64,000 nucleotides of DNA, taken from the NCBI GenBank assembly GCA_026636295.1, contig CP089462.1, positions 1 through 64,000 of the forward strand. Direction: 5' to 3'. The notes below the pieces were generated by a model. It was not told the origin of the DNA. It worked only from the letters and a program-made list of their open reading frames with translations, and made no database searches. Source of the DNA: Medakamo hakoo (Eukaryota; Chlorophyta; Trebouxiophyceae; Coccomyxaceae). The position numbers and the translations under genes were made by a program. Below, one piece after another: positions 33,464 to 45,179 of the stretch; within the stretch, counting starts at the first letter, position 1; the number at the start of each line of letters is the position of its first letter.

Positions 33464-35207
33464 ATGCTGCTCCGCCTGCGCGCGCCAGGGCGCGGGCGGC
33501 GTGGTGCAGCGCCGCCGACGACGGCCGTGCAGCCGACGCCGCCGTCGCTAGTGCGCACGCTGGCGGCCGGTCCACGCCACTCCATACCACACCGCTCACC
33601 ATGCCATGTAGCGGACACGCCGCGCTTGTCGCCGCGCGTGGCAGGTGAGCATTGTAGCGGGCGGGTGGTCGGCCGCGTGTCGCCGAATGCGCTCGCCCGC
33701 CCCGCGCCCAAACTCAACCTAGCCACGCACCGTGCCACCCACCACACACCCACCACACACCCACACACCAGCCGCTTCCCCGGCTGCCGTCACGGCCGCA
33801 CCGGCCCTGGCCGACGCCTTCACCCGCCTCTTGACCGAGGCGGGCGGCACGAGCGCCGTCACGTACGCCCGCACCCCGTCCGGCCTCATGGGCCTCGTCG
33901 CCACGGCCGACCTGCCCGCCGGCGCGGTCGCGCTCGCGGTCCCCAACACCGTCTGCCTGGCCGTCGATTACGCCGCGTGCGGCGTGGAGCTGCCCGCCGG
34001 CTTTGGCTGGCCGCGCTTGGACAGGGCGCTGCGCTCTGACCCGGACATGCCCTGGGATTTCGGCCTGGCCCTGGCGCTGCTGGACGCGGTGGCGGGCGAT
34101 GGCGGCCCCTGGTGGGCCGAGTATGCTGAGACGCTCCTCCCCCCGCCGGCCGCGCTGGCGTTGCCGACGTGCCTGCCCGACGACCTGCTCGCCGCGACGG
34201 CGCACCCCGCCCTGATCGAGGGCGCGGGCGCCCAAAAGGCGCGCCTGACCAAAGCCTTCCCGGCCATGTCCGTCCCCGCCCTGGAGGACGGGTCGACGTC
34301 GCCCACGCACATGGAGTGGGCGTTTGGCTGTGTGCGGTCGCGCGCGTTTGCGCTCGGGTCAGACCGCTTCGCCGTCGTGCCCTTCCTGGACCAGGCCAAC
34401 CACGCGTCGTCCGACCCGGCGTCGCCGGTCGCCGCCTACCGCTTTGTGGAGGGGCCCGGCATGGGCGTCGCCGACGACGGCGACCGCGTCGAGCTCGTCA
34501 CCCTCCGCCCCGTGGCGGCCGGCGAGGAAGTCACCATCTCGTACACCGGCCCTGCAGGCTACCCCAACCGCCGCCTCATGGCCCAGTACGGCTTCGTGCC
34601 CGTCGGCGGCAACCCGGCGGACCGCCTGGATTTTGACGTGGGCGCCGCGCGCGCAGCCGCGGGCCTGCCCGCCGACGCGTCCTTCAGCCTGGCCAGCTTG
34701 CAAGCCCGCCTGGGTGACGCGGCCTTTGCCGACGCAGCCTCAGGCCGGGCGCCACGCCTGTGGGCGGTGCTGAAGTCGCTGCCGTTGACGGACGGCGGCG
34801 AGGACGAAAAAGCGCAGTCGCCCGCGGCTGCGCTCGCGGCCGCGACGCAGGCAGCAGCAGCAGCAGCAGCAGCAGCTGGTGGTGGTGGTGGTGGTGGTGG
34901 TGGCGAGGACGGCCCGGCGTCCATCGACCCGGCCACAGCCGCTTCCGAGGCCGCGCTTGCCCGGGCGCTGTTGGCCCAGGTGGATGGCATGGTGGCGGAA
35001 GCAGCAGCGGCGGGCGCGGGCTCACCCGCGGCCGACGCGGCCGCGGCAGCCGAAGCGGAAGCAGCGGACGCGGCTGGGACGGGTGACGTGCGCCGGGCGG
35101 CGGTGCTGCGGTACAGGGCTGAGCGGGGAGCGCTTTTAGAGGCGGCGGCCGAGCTGCTGAGACTGGTGGCGGGGGGGACGGAGGGCGGCGCGCCGGCGGC
35201 TGCCTGA
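33464..35207 (+). CDS. SET-domain protein lysine methyltransferase, Rubisco-LSMT-like, organelle-targeted
   Basis: Two exons (33464-33644, 33772-35207) give 538 aa. Exon 1 encodes 60 residues rich in Arg, Pro, Ala and Ser, with no acidic residue until late, a likely transit peptide. The SET fold follows: GLMGLVATADLPAG, the inserted iSET region with WWAEYAETL, then VVPFLDQANHASS (AdoMet-binding Asn-His near residue 267) and EVTISYTGPAGYPNRRLMAQYGF (catalytic Tyr near 317). The split SET with PYxD/NH and YG motifs is that of plastid Rubisco large-subunit and fructose-bisphosphate aldolase methyltransferases, and of SETD3/SETD6. Which protein it methylates is unknown. The C-terminal third includes an in-frame GCA-type Ala run followed by GGT-encoded glycines (about residues 420-438) and Ala-rich helices. 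Confidence 0.85.
34849..34904 (+). repeat. Coding trinucleotide expansions (AGC)n then (GGT)n
   Basis: Inside the SET-domain gene a GCA-codon run encodes about nine alanines and passes directly into about nine GGT glycine codons. Neighbouring alanines and glycines use GCC/GCG and GGC, so the tracts look like young repeat expansions. Confidence 0.85.
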
Positions 35208-35366
35208 AAACCTTTTGGACTGCAAACGCTCCCCCCACCCACACGCCATGCCCCCTGTCCACCCACCCACACACATGCCCAGCAGTTGCGAGCACAAAAA
35301 AAAGAGACGCCGCCCGCCCCCCCCCCCCCCTCCTCCCCTCCACCACATCGCCTCCCCTCCCCTCCC

Positions 35367-36201
35367 TCACAAGTCCGTCACACACCCCAGGCTCGCGCTC
35401 GACACCAGTTTCGTGTACTTGTACAGCGTCCCGGACGTGGCCTTCAACGGCGGCGCTTTGAACGCGGCGCGGCGCGCCTCCCACTCGGCCTCAGACACGT
35501 CGGGCGCGTCGATCGTCCGGGCGTCCGCGTCGATGCGGATGCGGTCGCCGTCGACGAGCAGGCCGATGGGGCCGCCCACCTGGGCTTCAGGCGCCACGTG
35601 GCCGATGCAAAAGCCGTGGGACCCGCCCGAGAACCGGCCGTCGGTGATGAGCGCGCAGTCCTTGCCCAGGCCCGCGCCCATGATCGCGGACGTCGGCGTC
35701 AGCATCTCCGGCATGCCGGGGCCGCCCTTGGGGCCCTCGTACCGGATGACGATGACCGACCCCTTGAGCGAGGACGGGTCGGCCGCCAGGGCGGCCAGCA
35801 TGTCTTCCTCCGCGTCAAACACGCGGGCGGGGCCCTCAAAGGCCAGGCCCTCCTTGCCCGTGATCTTGCCGACGCAGCCCTCCGGCGCGATGTTGCCGTA
35901 CAGGATCTGCAGGTGGCCGGTGGCCTTGATGGGCTTGTCCAGGGGGAGGATGACGTCCTGGCCGGCCTTCAGGCCGGGCAGCCGCTCCAGGCGGGACGCC
36001 ATGGACCCGCCGTCCACGGTCTTCGTGCTCCCGTCGATCAGCTTGTGCGCCAGCAAGTACTTCAAGACGGCCGGCGTGCCGCCCACGGCGTGCAAGTCTT
36101 CCATGACGTACTTGCCCGACGGCTTGAGGTCGGCGATGAAGGGGATGCGGTTGGACAGGGTCTGGAAGTCGTCGATGGTCAGGGGCACGCCCGCCGCCCG
36201 G

Positions 36202-36236
<35 letters not shown>

Positions 36237-37746
36237 CCCGCCGAGCGCGAGCGTCAGCACAATGGCATTGTCGAACGCGGCCCGGGTCAGGATGTCGCGG
36301 GGCTTGAGGTCGGCCTTCAGCATGTCCAGGACGACGGCGCCCGCCCGCCGGCACTCCACCAGCTTCATCGGGTCCTCCGCGGGCGTGGAGGACGAGTAGG
36401 GCAGCGTCATGCCGAGCGCCTCGATCGCAGACGCCATCGTGTTGGCGGTGTACATGCCGCCGCACGCGCCCGCGCCGGGGCAGGCGTGGCGGACGACGTC
36501 GAAGCGGGCGGCCTCGTCCATGAGGCCGGCGGCGAAGGCGCCTTGGGTGGGTGGTGGGGTGGGGGTGTTGCACATGAAAAAAAAAGGAGGCGTGAGAGAG
36601 AAAACACCACCTGTCGTCCGCGTTGTCCCGGCGCGTTTATGGCGGCGCGCGGTGTGTGTGGCCGCGCGCCGACCATCTTCATCGCACCCGGGTGTATGAC
36701 TTTGCTTTGGGCGCCACGCGGCAGTCGGCGGCCACGGTTGAGTAAGGTTGCGGGCGTGGGCGGGGAAAGGGCGGCGAGCCAGAGCGGGGCGGGGCGGCCG
36801 GCCAGGCAGGGGGCGCGGCCTCCCTCCCCACCTCGAAAGGAGGGGAGGGAAGCGCCCCGTGGGGCTGGCCACGCCCCCGCGCCAGCAGGCACACTGCCCG
36901 CCCCCCTCCTTGCGCGCTCGCCACCCTGTGAGCTCCCCCACCCAGCGCACCGCGGTGTCTGCTCACGCCGGCTGTTTGACAAAAGTGGCGCCCCCCCGGT
37001 GTGGGTGTGCTGTGCGGGCGGCCCTCGTCCGGCCACACACAAAAAGGAAAAGGAAACAAACACGCACCGTAGCTCTGGAACGCCGACACAATGTCCAGGG
37101 GTTCCCCCCCGCTGGACTTGCCCGCCCGAATGGTGCCGCCGTACACCATCAGCGACGGCCGGTTCAGGCGGGCGGCCGCCATGATCGTGCCCGGCATGTT
37201 CTTGTCGCACCCGGGCAGCGACACGTTGGCGTCGTACCACTGCGCGCCCATGACTGTCTCGATCGAGTCCGCGATCAGGTCGCGGGACTGGAGGGAGAAG
37301 CTCATGCCGTCCGTGCCCATGGAAATGCCGTCGGACACGCCGATGGTGTTGAAGCGGTAGCCGACCATGCCCGCGTCCTCGACGCCGGCTTTCACTTCGG
37401 CAGCCAGGTCCGACAAGTGCATGTTGCACGGGTTGCCCTCGTACCACACGGACGAGATGCCGACCTGCGGCTTGTCCATGTCCTTTTCGGCCAGGCCCGT
37501 CGCGTACAGCATGGCCTGGGACGCGCCCTGGGCCTTGGGCTGGGTGATGCGGGCGGAGAACTTGTTCAGGCCGGGCGGGCAGCCGTCGGCGATGGCGTGG
37601 CGCGGCGGGCCGTCGGCCACGGACGGCGGCGGCGGCGCGGGCGGCGCGCCGGAGGCACGGGGCGGGGCAGGAGGGCGGGCGAAGGCACCGCCGCCGGCGG
37701 GCTTGGGCCGGACCGCCGGGCGGGACGCGGGCGTTTTGCCGTCCAT
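35367..37746 (-). CDS. ILVD: Dihydroxy-acid dehydratase (valine/isoleucine synthesis)
   Basis: Two exons (37746-37068, 36541-35367) give 617 aa. The enzyme starts in earnest at [20 protein letters not shown]. Iron-sulfur cysteines are Cys107 ([11 protein letters not shown]), Cys180 (GCDKNMPG) and Cys253 ([16 protein letters not shown]). [10 protein letters not shown] near residue 525 carries the catalytic serine region, and the end is family-typical. It dehydrates dihydroxy-isovalerate and dihydroxy-methylvalerate, the third step of branched-chain amino acid synthesis, in plastids. The first 50 residues are Pro/Ala-rich but begin MDGK, atypical for a transit peptide, so an upstream start or a different compartment is possible. 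The junction rebuilds [13 protein letters not shown] in phase. The 526-bp intron is among the longest here. Confidence 0.94.
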
Positions 37747-38423
37747 GGCTGGTTGGATGGAGGGGGGGGGGGAGGGGGGATGGAGAGGGTGAGGGGAGGG
37801 GAGCCGATGCGAGAGGGAGGAAGAAAAGGCAAAGGCGCGCGCACGGGCTTGGCAGCCGTAAACTCCGCCATCTCAATTTCCGCCGAGGGACCGGGCGAGC
37901 CGATTCCGTCATGGGAGCGGCAATTGGGCGGGAGGGCGTGTGCTGCCGGCGACCGCGGGCGCGCCAGCCGGCGTGGCTAGCAGCCGTCGTCGGCACAGCG
38001 AGCGGGCCAGTCGGATTGGAATGCGGGCACTGCCCACCCCGCTTCACGGGCGTCAGTGGCTCAGCACGAGTGCGGGTCCGTGTCGCGCACCTGGGGAGAA
38101 AGGAATGGAAAGGCGACAACGAGCGGCGCGAGGGGTGTCCACGCACGACGCACACACCAAAACACAAAGCCGTTTTGAGCAGTTTTCGTGCCGCGTCGAG
38201 GCTGGGCAGGCCGCGACGCAGACCTCCAACTCTGCTTCCCGCGCGCCCCGTCCTCCCCCCTTTCCCACCACACCCGCCACGCCCTCACTCCCCTGCTGCT
38301 CGCAGCAGGGACCCTCTCACCTCACCCGAGCGGCGGGGCGGCGCACCCTCCAAGCCCCGCCCCGCTGCGTGTTCGCTGACGAGAACAAGAGAGACCGTGC
38401 GCGCGGGCGGCGCCGGGGTGTCA
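37747..38423. promoter_or_regulatory. Divergent intergenic region, DHAD / GH31
   Basis: These 677 bp separate two start codons. Next to the dehydratase start lies a C-rich stretch (G-rich on the + strand, 37755-37805). The rest has mixed composition with no repeat or recognisable element. An open frame runs through it into the GH31 start but shows no protein-family resemblance. Confidence 0.4.
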
Positions 38424-41400
38424 ATGCCGCCGCCCAAGCCCGCCGCCCTGGCGGCCATCCTGGCCGCCCTGCTCGCTTCCGCTCATGCAGGAGCGTCACG
38501 CGTGGCACCGGCCGCCTCACACTGCGATGCGCTGGGTCCGCGGAAAGACTGCGGTGAGGGCTTGAGGCGGAGAGGGGCGGGGGAGCGTGCAGCGCCGATG
38601 CTTCCGGACTGCAGGCGGGCGGGCGCGGCCTGGCCACAACCCCCGCCCCCGCTCCCACCCGGCCAAAACAACCGCGCTCACACCTCCCCACCCGCCCGCC
38701 CCACCCCACCCCACCACGCGCCAGGCTACATCGGCATCGACCGCAAAGCCTGTGAAGGCAAGGGCTGCTGCTGGATGCCCCTGGCCAACGACCCGGCCGT
38801 GGACGCGTGGCACGAGGGGCCCAAGCTCGACCTGCCGACGTGCTTCCACGCCAACACGGCCGAGGCGGAGTACGAGGTGAGCCAGGGCCTGGACGACGAC
38901 CTGGAGCCAGGACCCGGGTCCGCCCACCCGCCGCCCGACCCGGCGTACGCCGGGCGGGCGGGCGGGCCGCCGCGCCCGGGCGCGCGCCGCGCCCTGCTGC
39001 GCCTGGCGCGCGGCGTCCAGCCCGAGTTGGGGCCGGACTGGCCGGTGGTGGACGTGGCGGTGGAGGAGGAGGTGGCGCCCGGCGTGCTGCGCCTGCGCCT
39101 GACGGACGGGTCCGGCCCGCCCCGGTGGGAGGTGCCCCAACACCTGTTGCAGCCGGTGAGCGCGCAGGACGGCCTGCCGCGCGCGCCGCCGCCGCGCGTC
39201 CGCCCGCCCCGCCTGGCCCTGTCCCTGCGCTCCGACCCGGTCTCCTTTGAAGTCACGCGGGTGGTGGCGGGCGACGAGGACGACGACGGCGACGGCGGCG
39301 CTGGTCGCCGCACCGCCGGGCCCGCCACCACCACCGCCCTGTTCAACAGCACGGGCCTGCGCCTGGTGCTCAAAGACCAGTACCTGGAGGTGAGCACGTG
39401 GGTGCACCCGGACGCGGCCGTCTTTGGCCTGGGCGAGCGCGTGTCGTCGGCGGGGCTGCGCCTGCCGCGCACGGGCCGCCCCCTGGCCCTGTGGAACCGG
39501 GACTGCACCGACTTCCCGGACGTCAACCTGTACGGCTCCTTCCCTTACGTCATGGTGTTGCAACCCGACGGGTCCGCGCACGGCCTGCTGCTGTGGAACT
39601 CCAACGCCATGGACGCGGTGCTGCGCCCGGACCGCCTGTCCTTCCGGTCCACGGGCGGGGTGGTGGACCTGTACGTCTTGGCAGGCCCGACCCCCGCGGC
39701 CGTCATGGCCCAGCTGACCGCCCTCGTCGGGTCGCCGTCCCTGCCCCCGCTGTGGGCGTTTGGCTTCCACCAGTCCAAGTACGGGTACGCCTCCATCTGG
39801 GAGATGGCGGACGTCGCGGCCAACTACAGCGCGGCGGCCATCCCCCTGGAAGTCATGTGGGGCGACATCGACTACATGGTGCGAGGGGGGCGGGGGGGGG
39901 GGTGGTAGGTGTGGAGGGGCGGGGGGGGTGCGCGCGTCTTTGTGCCTCCCATCCCCGTCCACCCGGCCCCACCCACGCACCCACGCACCCACGCACCCAC
40001 CCACCCACACAACAACACAGGACGCCTGGCGCGACTTCACCTTTGACCCGGTCTCCTACCCCAAAGACGCCGTCCGCGCCTTTGTCGACCGCCTCCACGC
40101 GCAGGGCCGGCGCTTCGTCCCCATCCTGGACCCGGGCATCAAGTTGGAGCCGGGGTACGCGCCGTACGACGACGGGCTCGCGGCGGGCGTCTTCCTGCGC
40201 GACCTGACGGGCGCGCCGTACATCGGCGAAGTCTGGCCGGGCGCCGTCCACTTCATCGACTTCATGCACCCGGGCGTGGAGCGCTACTGGGCCAAGCACG
40301 TGGGCGCGTTCTACGACGACGTGCCGTTTGACGGGCTGTGGGTGGTGCGTTGGTGTGCGTGTGTGTGTGTGTGTTGGGTGCTGCACCACACAGGGTTCGG
40401 CTCACGCCCCGACCACCACCACCGCCCTCACCGCCCTCATCACCGCCCTCACCCCCTCCCTCCCTCCCTCCCCACCCCACGCCCCCCACCGCCCCCAGGA
40501 CATGAACGAGGCCTCCAACTTCTGCACCGGCCACGTGTGCGAAGTCCCGCCCCAGGGCGTGCGCCTGGGCTACCTGTCCCCCGGCGCGGGCGCGAAGCCG
40601 TACTTTGAGTTTGGGACGGAGCCGCCCCGGTGCGCGCTGCAGTGCTGGTCGCTGGAACCGTTCCTGAAGCAGTGGCTGCTCCAGGAACAGGTGGCGGCCA
40701 GCCTGGGGACGGGCGGTGGCAGCGGGAGTGGCGGCGGCGGCGGGGGTGGCGGCGACGGCCCGGCGGAGCCGCGCCCGCCGCCGCCGTCATCGTCCGCCTC
40801 CACCTCGCCCGCCGGCGCGGGCGCCGCCCCCGGAGGCGGCGCCGCCGCCCTGGGCGCCCTCGTCCGCGACGTCACCGCGGGCGCGGCGGCGGCGGCGGCG
40901 GCGGCGGCGTCCTCGCCCGACGGCGCCGCGCGCGGCGCCGCGCTCGGCGCGCCGCGCGCGTGGCAGGACCCGGCCCACTCCGCGGCCGACTGGGACGCCT
41001 TCATGCGCGCCGACTCGCCGCCGTACGCGATCGCCAACAACAACGTCCGCCTGCCCCTGTCCTTTCGCACGCTGCCCGTCACGGCCCGCCACGGCGACGG
41101 GTCGCTGGAGTACGACGCCCACAACCTGTACGGCCTGGCCCAGGCGGCCGTCACGGCCCGCGTCCTGGGCCGCCTGGCCCCGCACCGCCGGCCCTTTGTC
41201 CTGACGCGGTCGTCCTTCCTGGGCGCGGGCGCGCACGCCGCCCATTGGCTGGGAGACAACGCGGCGACGTGGGACGACCTGCGGCGGTCGGTCACCGGCG
41301 TCCTGGAGGCCGGCCTGTACGGCAACCCCCTGCCCGGCGCGGACGTGTGCGGTTTTCTGTACAACACGACGGCCGAGCTGTGTGGGCGGTGGGCGGCGGC

Positions 41401-41887
41401 GGCGGTGCGTTTTGTGTGTGGGTGTGGGTGTGCGGGTGTGGTGGTGGTGGGAGAGGGTGGCCGCGTTTTTTTCTCTCGCCCCTCACTCCGCGCGCAGGCC
41501 CTCCCCCCTCACTCGTGTCCACCCCCCCCCCCCCCCGCCACCCAGGCCTTCCAACCCTTCATCCGGGACCACTCCGACCTCATGGCCGGCCACCAGGAGC
41601 TGTACCGGTGGCCGGAAACGGCGGCGGCCGCCCGGGCGGCCCTGGGCGTGCGGTACCGCCTGCTGCCGGCCTGGTACGCGGCGGCCGCGACCGCGACCGC
41701 GACCGGCTGCCCGGCCGCGCGCCCGCTCTGGTTTGGGTGGCCGGCCGACCCGGGGGCCGTGTCGTCGGACGAGGCCTGGCTGGTCGGGGACGGCCTGCTG
41801 GCCGCGCCCGCCCTGCGCCCGGGCGTAGAGTCCGTCATCGCGTACCTGCCGCCTGGCGCCTGGTACGACTGGGCGGGCGGGGGCGAG

Positions 41888-41921
<34 letters not shown>

Positions 41922-42661
41922 CCTCCACCGCCGTGGGCCGGTCGGTCGAACTGCCCGCCCCGCTGACGGCGCCGCCGCCGCTCCTCGCCGCGGGCGGCCT
42001 CGCCCTCTTCCAAGTCGCGTCTGTGGACGCGGCTGGCCGGCCGCGCAGGGGGCCCCCTCCCCAAACCACGGGCGAAGCGTGGGCCGGGCCGTACGCCATT
42101 TTCGCGGCGCTGCCCGGCGCCGGCGACCCGCCGGGCGGCCGCTTCGCCCGGTGCGGGCCGGCCGGTCCGGCGCCCGGCGGGCCGGACGCGCCGCCGTCCT
42201 CCCGCGTCGCCTGGGGCCGCACCTTCCGCGACGGCGGCGACGACCCGGCGCCCGGCCTGACGGGCGGGTGGCTGAACGTGGCGGTGGCCGAGGCCGCGGC
42301 CGGGCGCGGCGGCGCGGTCCGCGTCCACTGGAGCGCCGACGGCGGCTGGGTGGAGGGCGGCGCGGACGCGCCGCCCACTGCCGCCTGCACGCCCGCGCCG
42401 GGCAGCCCAGCGTCCTGGCCGCCTCTGACGGAGCTCGTCGTCGCCGGCCTGGCGTCGCCTCCAGACACGGGCTCGCTCACGCTGCGCGTCGGCGGTGGTC
42501 GGCCGAGTCGCGTGAAAGCCAAGCACGTCTCGTTCGACAGCGGCACTCGCACGCTGCGTGTGCGGGGTGGGCTGGGCGCCACGAGCGGCCTGTCAAAGTG
42601 TCAGGGCGTCGTCATCGCGTGGAAGGGCCGTGGCGGGGGTGGCGACCGGGCGGAGCTGTGA
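38424..42661 (+). CDS. Secreted trefoil + GH31 alpha-glucosidase-like glycoside hydrolase
   Basis: Five exons (38424-38553, 38725-39878, 40021-40344, 40499-41404, 41546-42661) give 1,209 aa. A signal peptide (1 to about 22, MPPPKPAALAAILAALLASA) leads into a P-type trefoil domain with six cysteines (34, 43, 53, 58, 59, 83) and the motif CEGKGCCW, rebuilt across intron 1. The GH31 barrel shows PLWAFGFHQSKYGYAS, WGDIDYM, RFVPILDPGI, the nucleophile Asp537 in LWVDMNEASNF (split by intron 3), and the acid/base Asp789 in HWLGDNAATW. It should remove glucose from alpha-glucans, like lysosomal or secreted acid glucosidases. Oddities: a Gly/Ala/Pro insertion of about 90 residues (40690-40960) between nucleophile and acid/base, and a disordered stretch near residues 95-125. 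Confidence 0.93.
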
Positions 42662-42998
42662 GGGGGAGGGAGGGAGGGGGAGGCCCCGGGGTGGAGGCGC
42701 AGTGCCCTCGCACTCGCACCCTGCCTGGCCTGGGGAACCCGGGGAGGGCTGGCCGTCTTTTATGTGTGTGAATGCGTGGGTGTGGGTGTGTGTCACTACT
42801 TTTTTCTTTCCGCCAGAGGCGTGTGCCTAAGCACCGTTGGGAGTGGAGAGAGAGAGGGTGTGTGTGAGTGAGAGAGAGAGAGGGAGAGGGAGGGAGGGCG
42901 GGGAAAGCCTCCGATGGAGGGCTCGAGGCGGGGAGGATTTTTCTTGCGGCCACAAGCGCCTCACACACCACGAACAAAACACGCAGCCCTCTTTCCCA
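42662..42998. other. Intergenic spacer GH31 - pseudo-response regulator
   Basis: About 337 bp with a GA-repeat (about 42846-42892) and T/C-rich words. It holds the GH31 3' end and the next promoter; no gene was recognised. Confidence 0.4.
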
Positions 42999-44624
42999 AT
43001 GGGCCGCGTCCTCCTCGTAAGCGGCGACGCTTCGAGCCGGCGATCAACACAAGCAACCCTGCTCAGCAGTCACCATCCATATGGTGCGTGTGTGGCGCCT
43101 AGTTTGTTTTTTCCGCCAGCGGGAGCCCTTTTGCGGTCGGGAGGGACGCGGCGCTTTTCGGGGTTGGAGACGCGCCGTTTTTATCTGAGCCGCGCAGGCC
43201 GCCGTGCCGTGAGATCGGTGGCCTGCGACTTTGTCTAGGCGTGGCCCGAGCCCGGAGCTGCCTTTGCTTGGGCGTGAAATGGGTTGGGACGGCCATGCCG
43301 GCGCCCGTCCGCGTTCTGTTATGCCTCGCCTGCTCTCCCCCGCACAATGGGCTCGCGCGGACTAACTCTCCTCCCCTGTGTCTGTCTAATAACCCTCTCA
43401 CAGTCGTCGTCGCCGTCCCGTCCGTCCAAGCCGGACGCGCCGCGCTAGACAAGAGCACGTTTGACCTGGTCATAGTTGGAGAGCGCGAGGTGCGTGATCC
43501 TGGGGCGGAAGCGGGCGGAGGACGACGCGCGGGGTGTGGCTTGCGCGCGCGCGCGCGCGCGCGCGCTCCCCCCGCGCGTCGTCGGACGGCGCGCACCCCC
43601 CTCCCCCCCTCCCCTCCCCTGCCCGCCCTCTCACGGCCCTTCCCGCCCATTTTTGCTCGAACACACGCCACAGACCGCCGCCATCGCCGACCTGGCGTCC
43701 GCCACGTCCACCCCTGTCATCGCCCTCCTTCCGGCCGGCACCCCCGCCGACGCGGCCCTGGCCGCGGGCGCAGCCTCCACCCTGCCCGCGCCGCTGCGCC
43801 CGGCCGACGTGGCCGGCCTGCTCGCGGTGAAGAAAGCGCCCTTGCCCCCCCTCTTCACGGGCAGCGGTGCCTCACGCGCTGTCCGCTTTGCGGCCGAGCC
43901 GGCGGCGGTGAAGGCGGACGCGTCGCCGCAGGCGTCGCCCGGCGTCACGACCGACACCCCGCCACAGCCCCACCCCGCGCCCCGCGCGGGCGACCACGAG
44001 TCGGGCGTCGACGGCGTGGCGGCGGCCGACAGCGCGCACGCCGCCGCTGCGTCTGCTGCTGTGGCGGCCTTGGCCGCCGCCGCCGCCGCCGCGGAAGAGG
44101 AGGAAGCCGCGTCCGTGGCGGAGTCGCTGTGGGCGCTCTCGCACGCGCCGGCGGCGGTCAAGGCGCCGACGCCCGCCAAGCGGCCGGCCGCCGCCGCTGG
44201 CTCGCCGTCGCACCGCTCCCCCGTCGTCCCTGCGAAAGTGTGCAAGGCGGGCAAGGCGTCCACGCCGCGCGCGGCCGCGCCCCCCGCGCCGCGCCCGGCT
44301 AGTCCAGCCCCGCACCCGCTGGACGACCCGTCCACGCCGCGCACGCCCGCCGCGTGCGCGGCCAACCGCGCTGCGGCCCTGGCCCGCTTCCGTGCAAAGC
44401 GCGAAGCGGCGAAAGCCGCCGGGGTGGCGGGCGCCGTGCGGTACGAGTCGCGGCGGCGGCTGGCCGTCGCGCGGCCGCGCGTGAAGGGCCAGTTTGTCAA
44501 AGCCGAGGTCGCGGCGGCGTACTATGCGGCGGAGGCGGCGAAGAAGGCGGCGGCGTCGGCGGCGGCGGCGGGCGCTGGACAGGCTGCTGGCCCGGCGGTC
44601 GTGGACGCCGTCGGGTCGGCCTGA
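42999..44624 (+). CDS. Pseudo-response regulator: degenerate receiver plus CCT domain (TOC1/PRR-like)
   Basis: Three exons (42999-43083, 43404-43489, 43674-44624) give 373 aa. Residues 1 to about 115 thread onto a receiver: MGRVLLVSGDASSRR, then VQAGRAALDKSTFDLVIVGE, TPVIALLPAG, and LPAPLRPADVAGLL. Where a true receiver has the phospho-acceptor Asp (LxxDxxMP) this has VGERE, and the Lys of the final loop is absent, so it should not be phosphorylated. The C-terminus has a CCT motif (about 284-333): NRAAALARFRAKREAAK, VRYESRRRLAVARPRVKGQF, with the conserved Tyr-Glu-Ser-Arg and RPRVKG. This pairing defines plant and green-algal clock/flowering regulators (TOC1, PRRs), which act as nuclear repressors. 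An Ala-rich disordered linker separates the domains. A circadian role is inferred, not shown. Confidence 0.82.
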
Positions 44625-45179
44625 TTGTTGTTGTTTTTAGTCAGGCGACACGTGCCGCCACCCTCCCGGTCTAGGCCCGGGCGGAGTGTGTGGCGTGTGC
44701 GTGTGTGTGTCTTTTCCGACGGGGTGCCCATTTCAGAGGCACCCGCGTCTCGTGTCGTCGTCTTCGACCGTTGTGTGTGTGTGTGTGTGTGTGGACATAG
44801 CCGTGAGTAGGAATGGAGGTGGGCGTGTGCGTGAGACAGGACGAAAGAAAAAAAAGACAGGACCGAAGCAAGACCCCAGAAAGAAAAGAGAGAAAGTGGC
44901 GCCCCCCTCCTTCCCAAGAGCCGGCTGCAATGTTTCATCGTGTGGAGGCTGTGAGCGAGGGTGAGCGCGGGATAGTTTGTTGTTGTTGACGGACGAAAAA
45001 GACGAGTGAGAGAGAGAGGCGGCGGCGAGGTTGGGCCACGCCCCTCCCACTCTTCCCTTCCCGCAGGCAGGCCGAGGCGTGTGCGCTCCTTTTTGACTGC
45101 CGCCCGGCGCACACCAGCCCGCACCTTCCCAGCTCACACCCCCGGCGAGGCAGGCGCGGCCACCCGTACCCCTGCCACC
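44625..45179. other. Intergenic spacer PRR - AP-2 alpha
   Basis: These 555 bp contain a (TG)n repeat at about 44773-44793 and purine-rich, AT-richer sequence at 44835-44905. The stretch then becomes GC-rich toward the AP-2 start. No gene or structured RNA was recognised. Confidence 0.4.

Noticed and set aside
36542-36950. Read-through N-terminal extension of DHAD exon 2
   Set aside because: It is intron sequence. The true upstream exon carries the two N-terminal cluster cysteines and joins in phase.
37911-38423. Extended N-terminus of the GH31 gene
   Set aside because: The open frame upstream of MPPPKPAA lacks any family signal, while that Met starts a textbook signal peptide.
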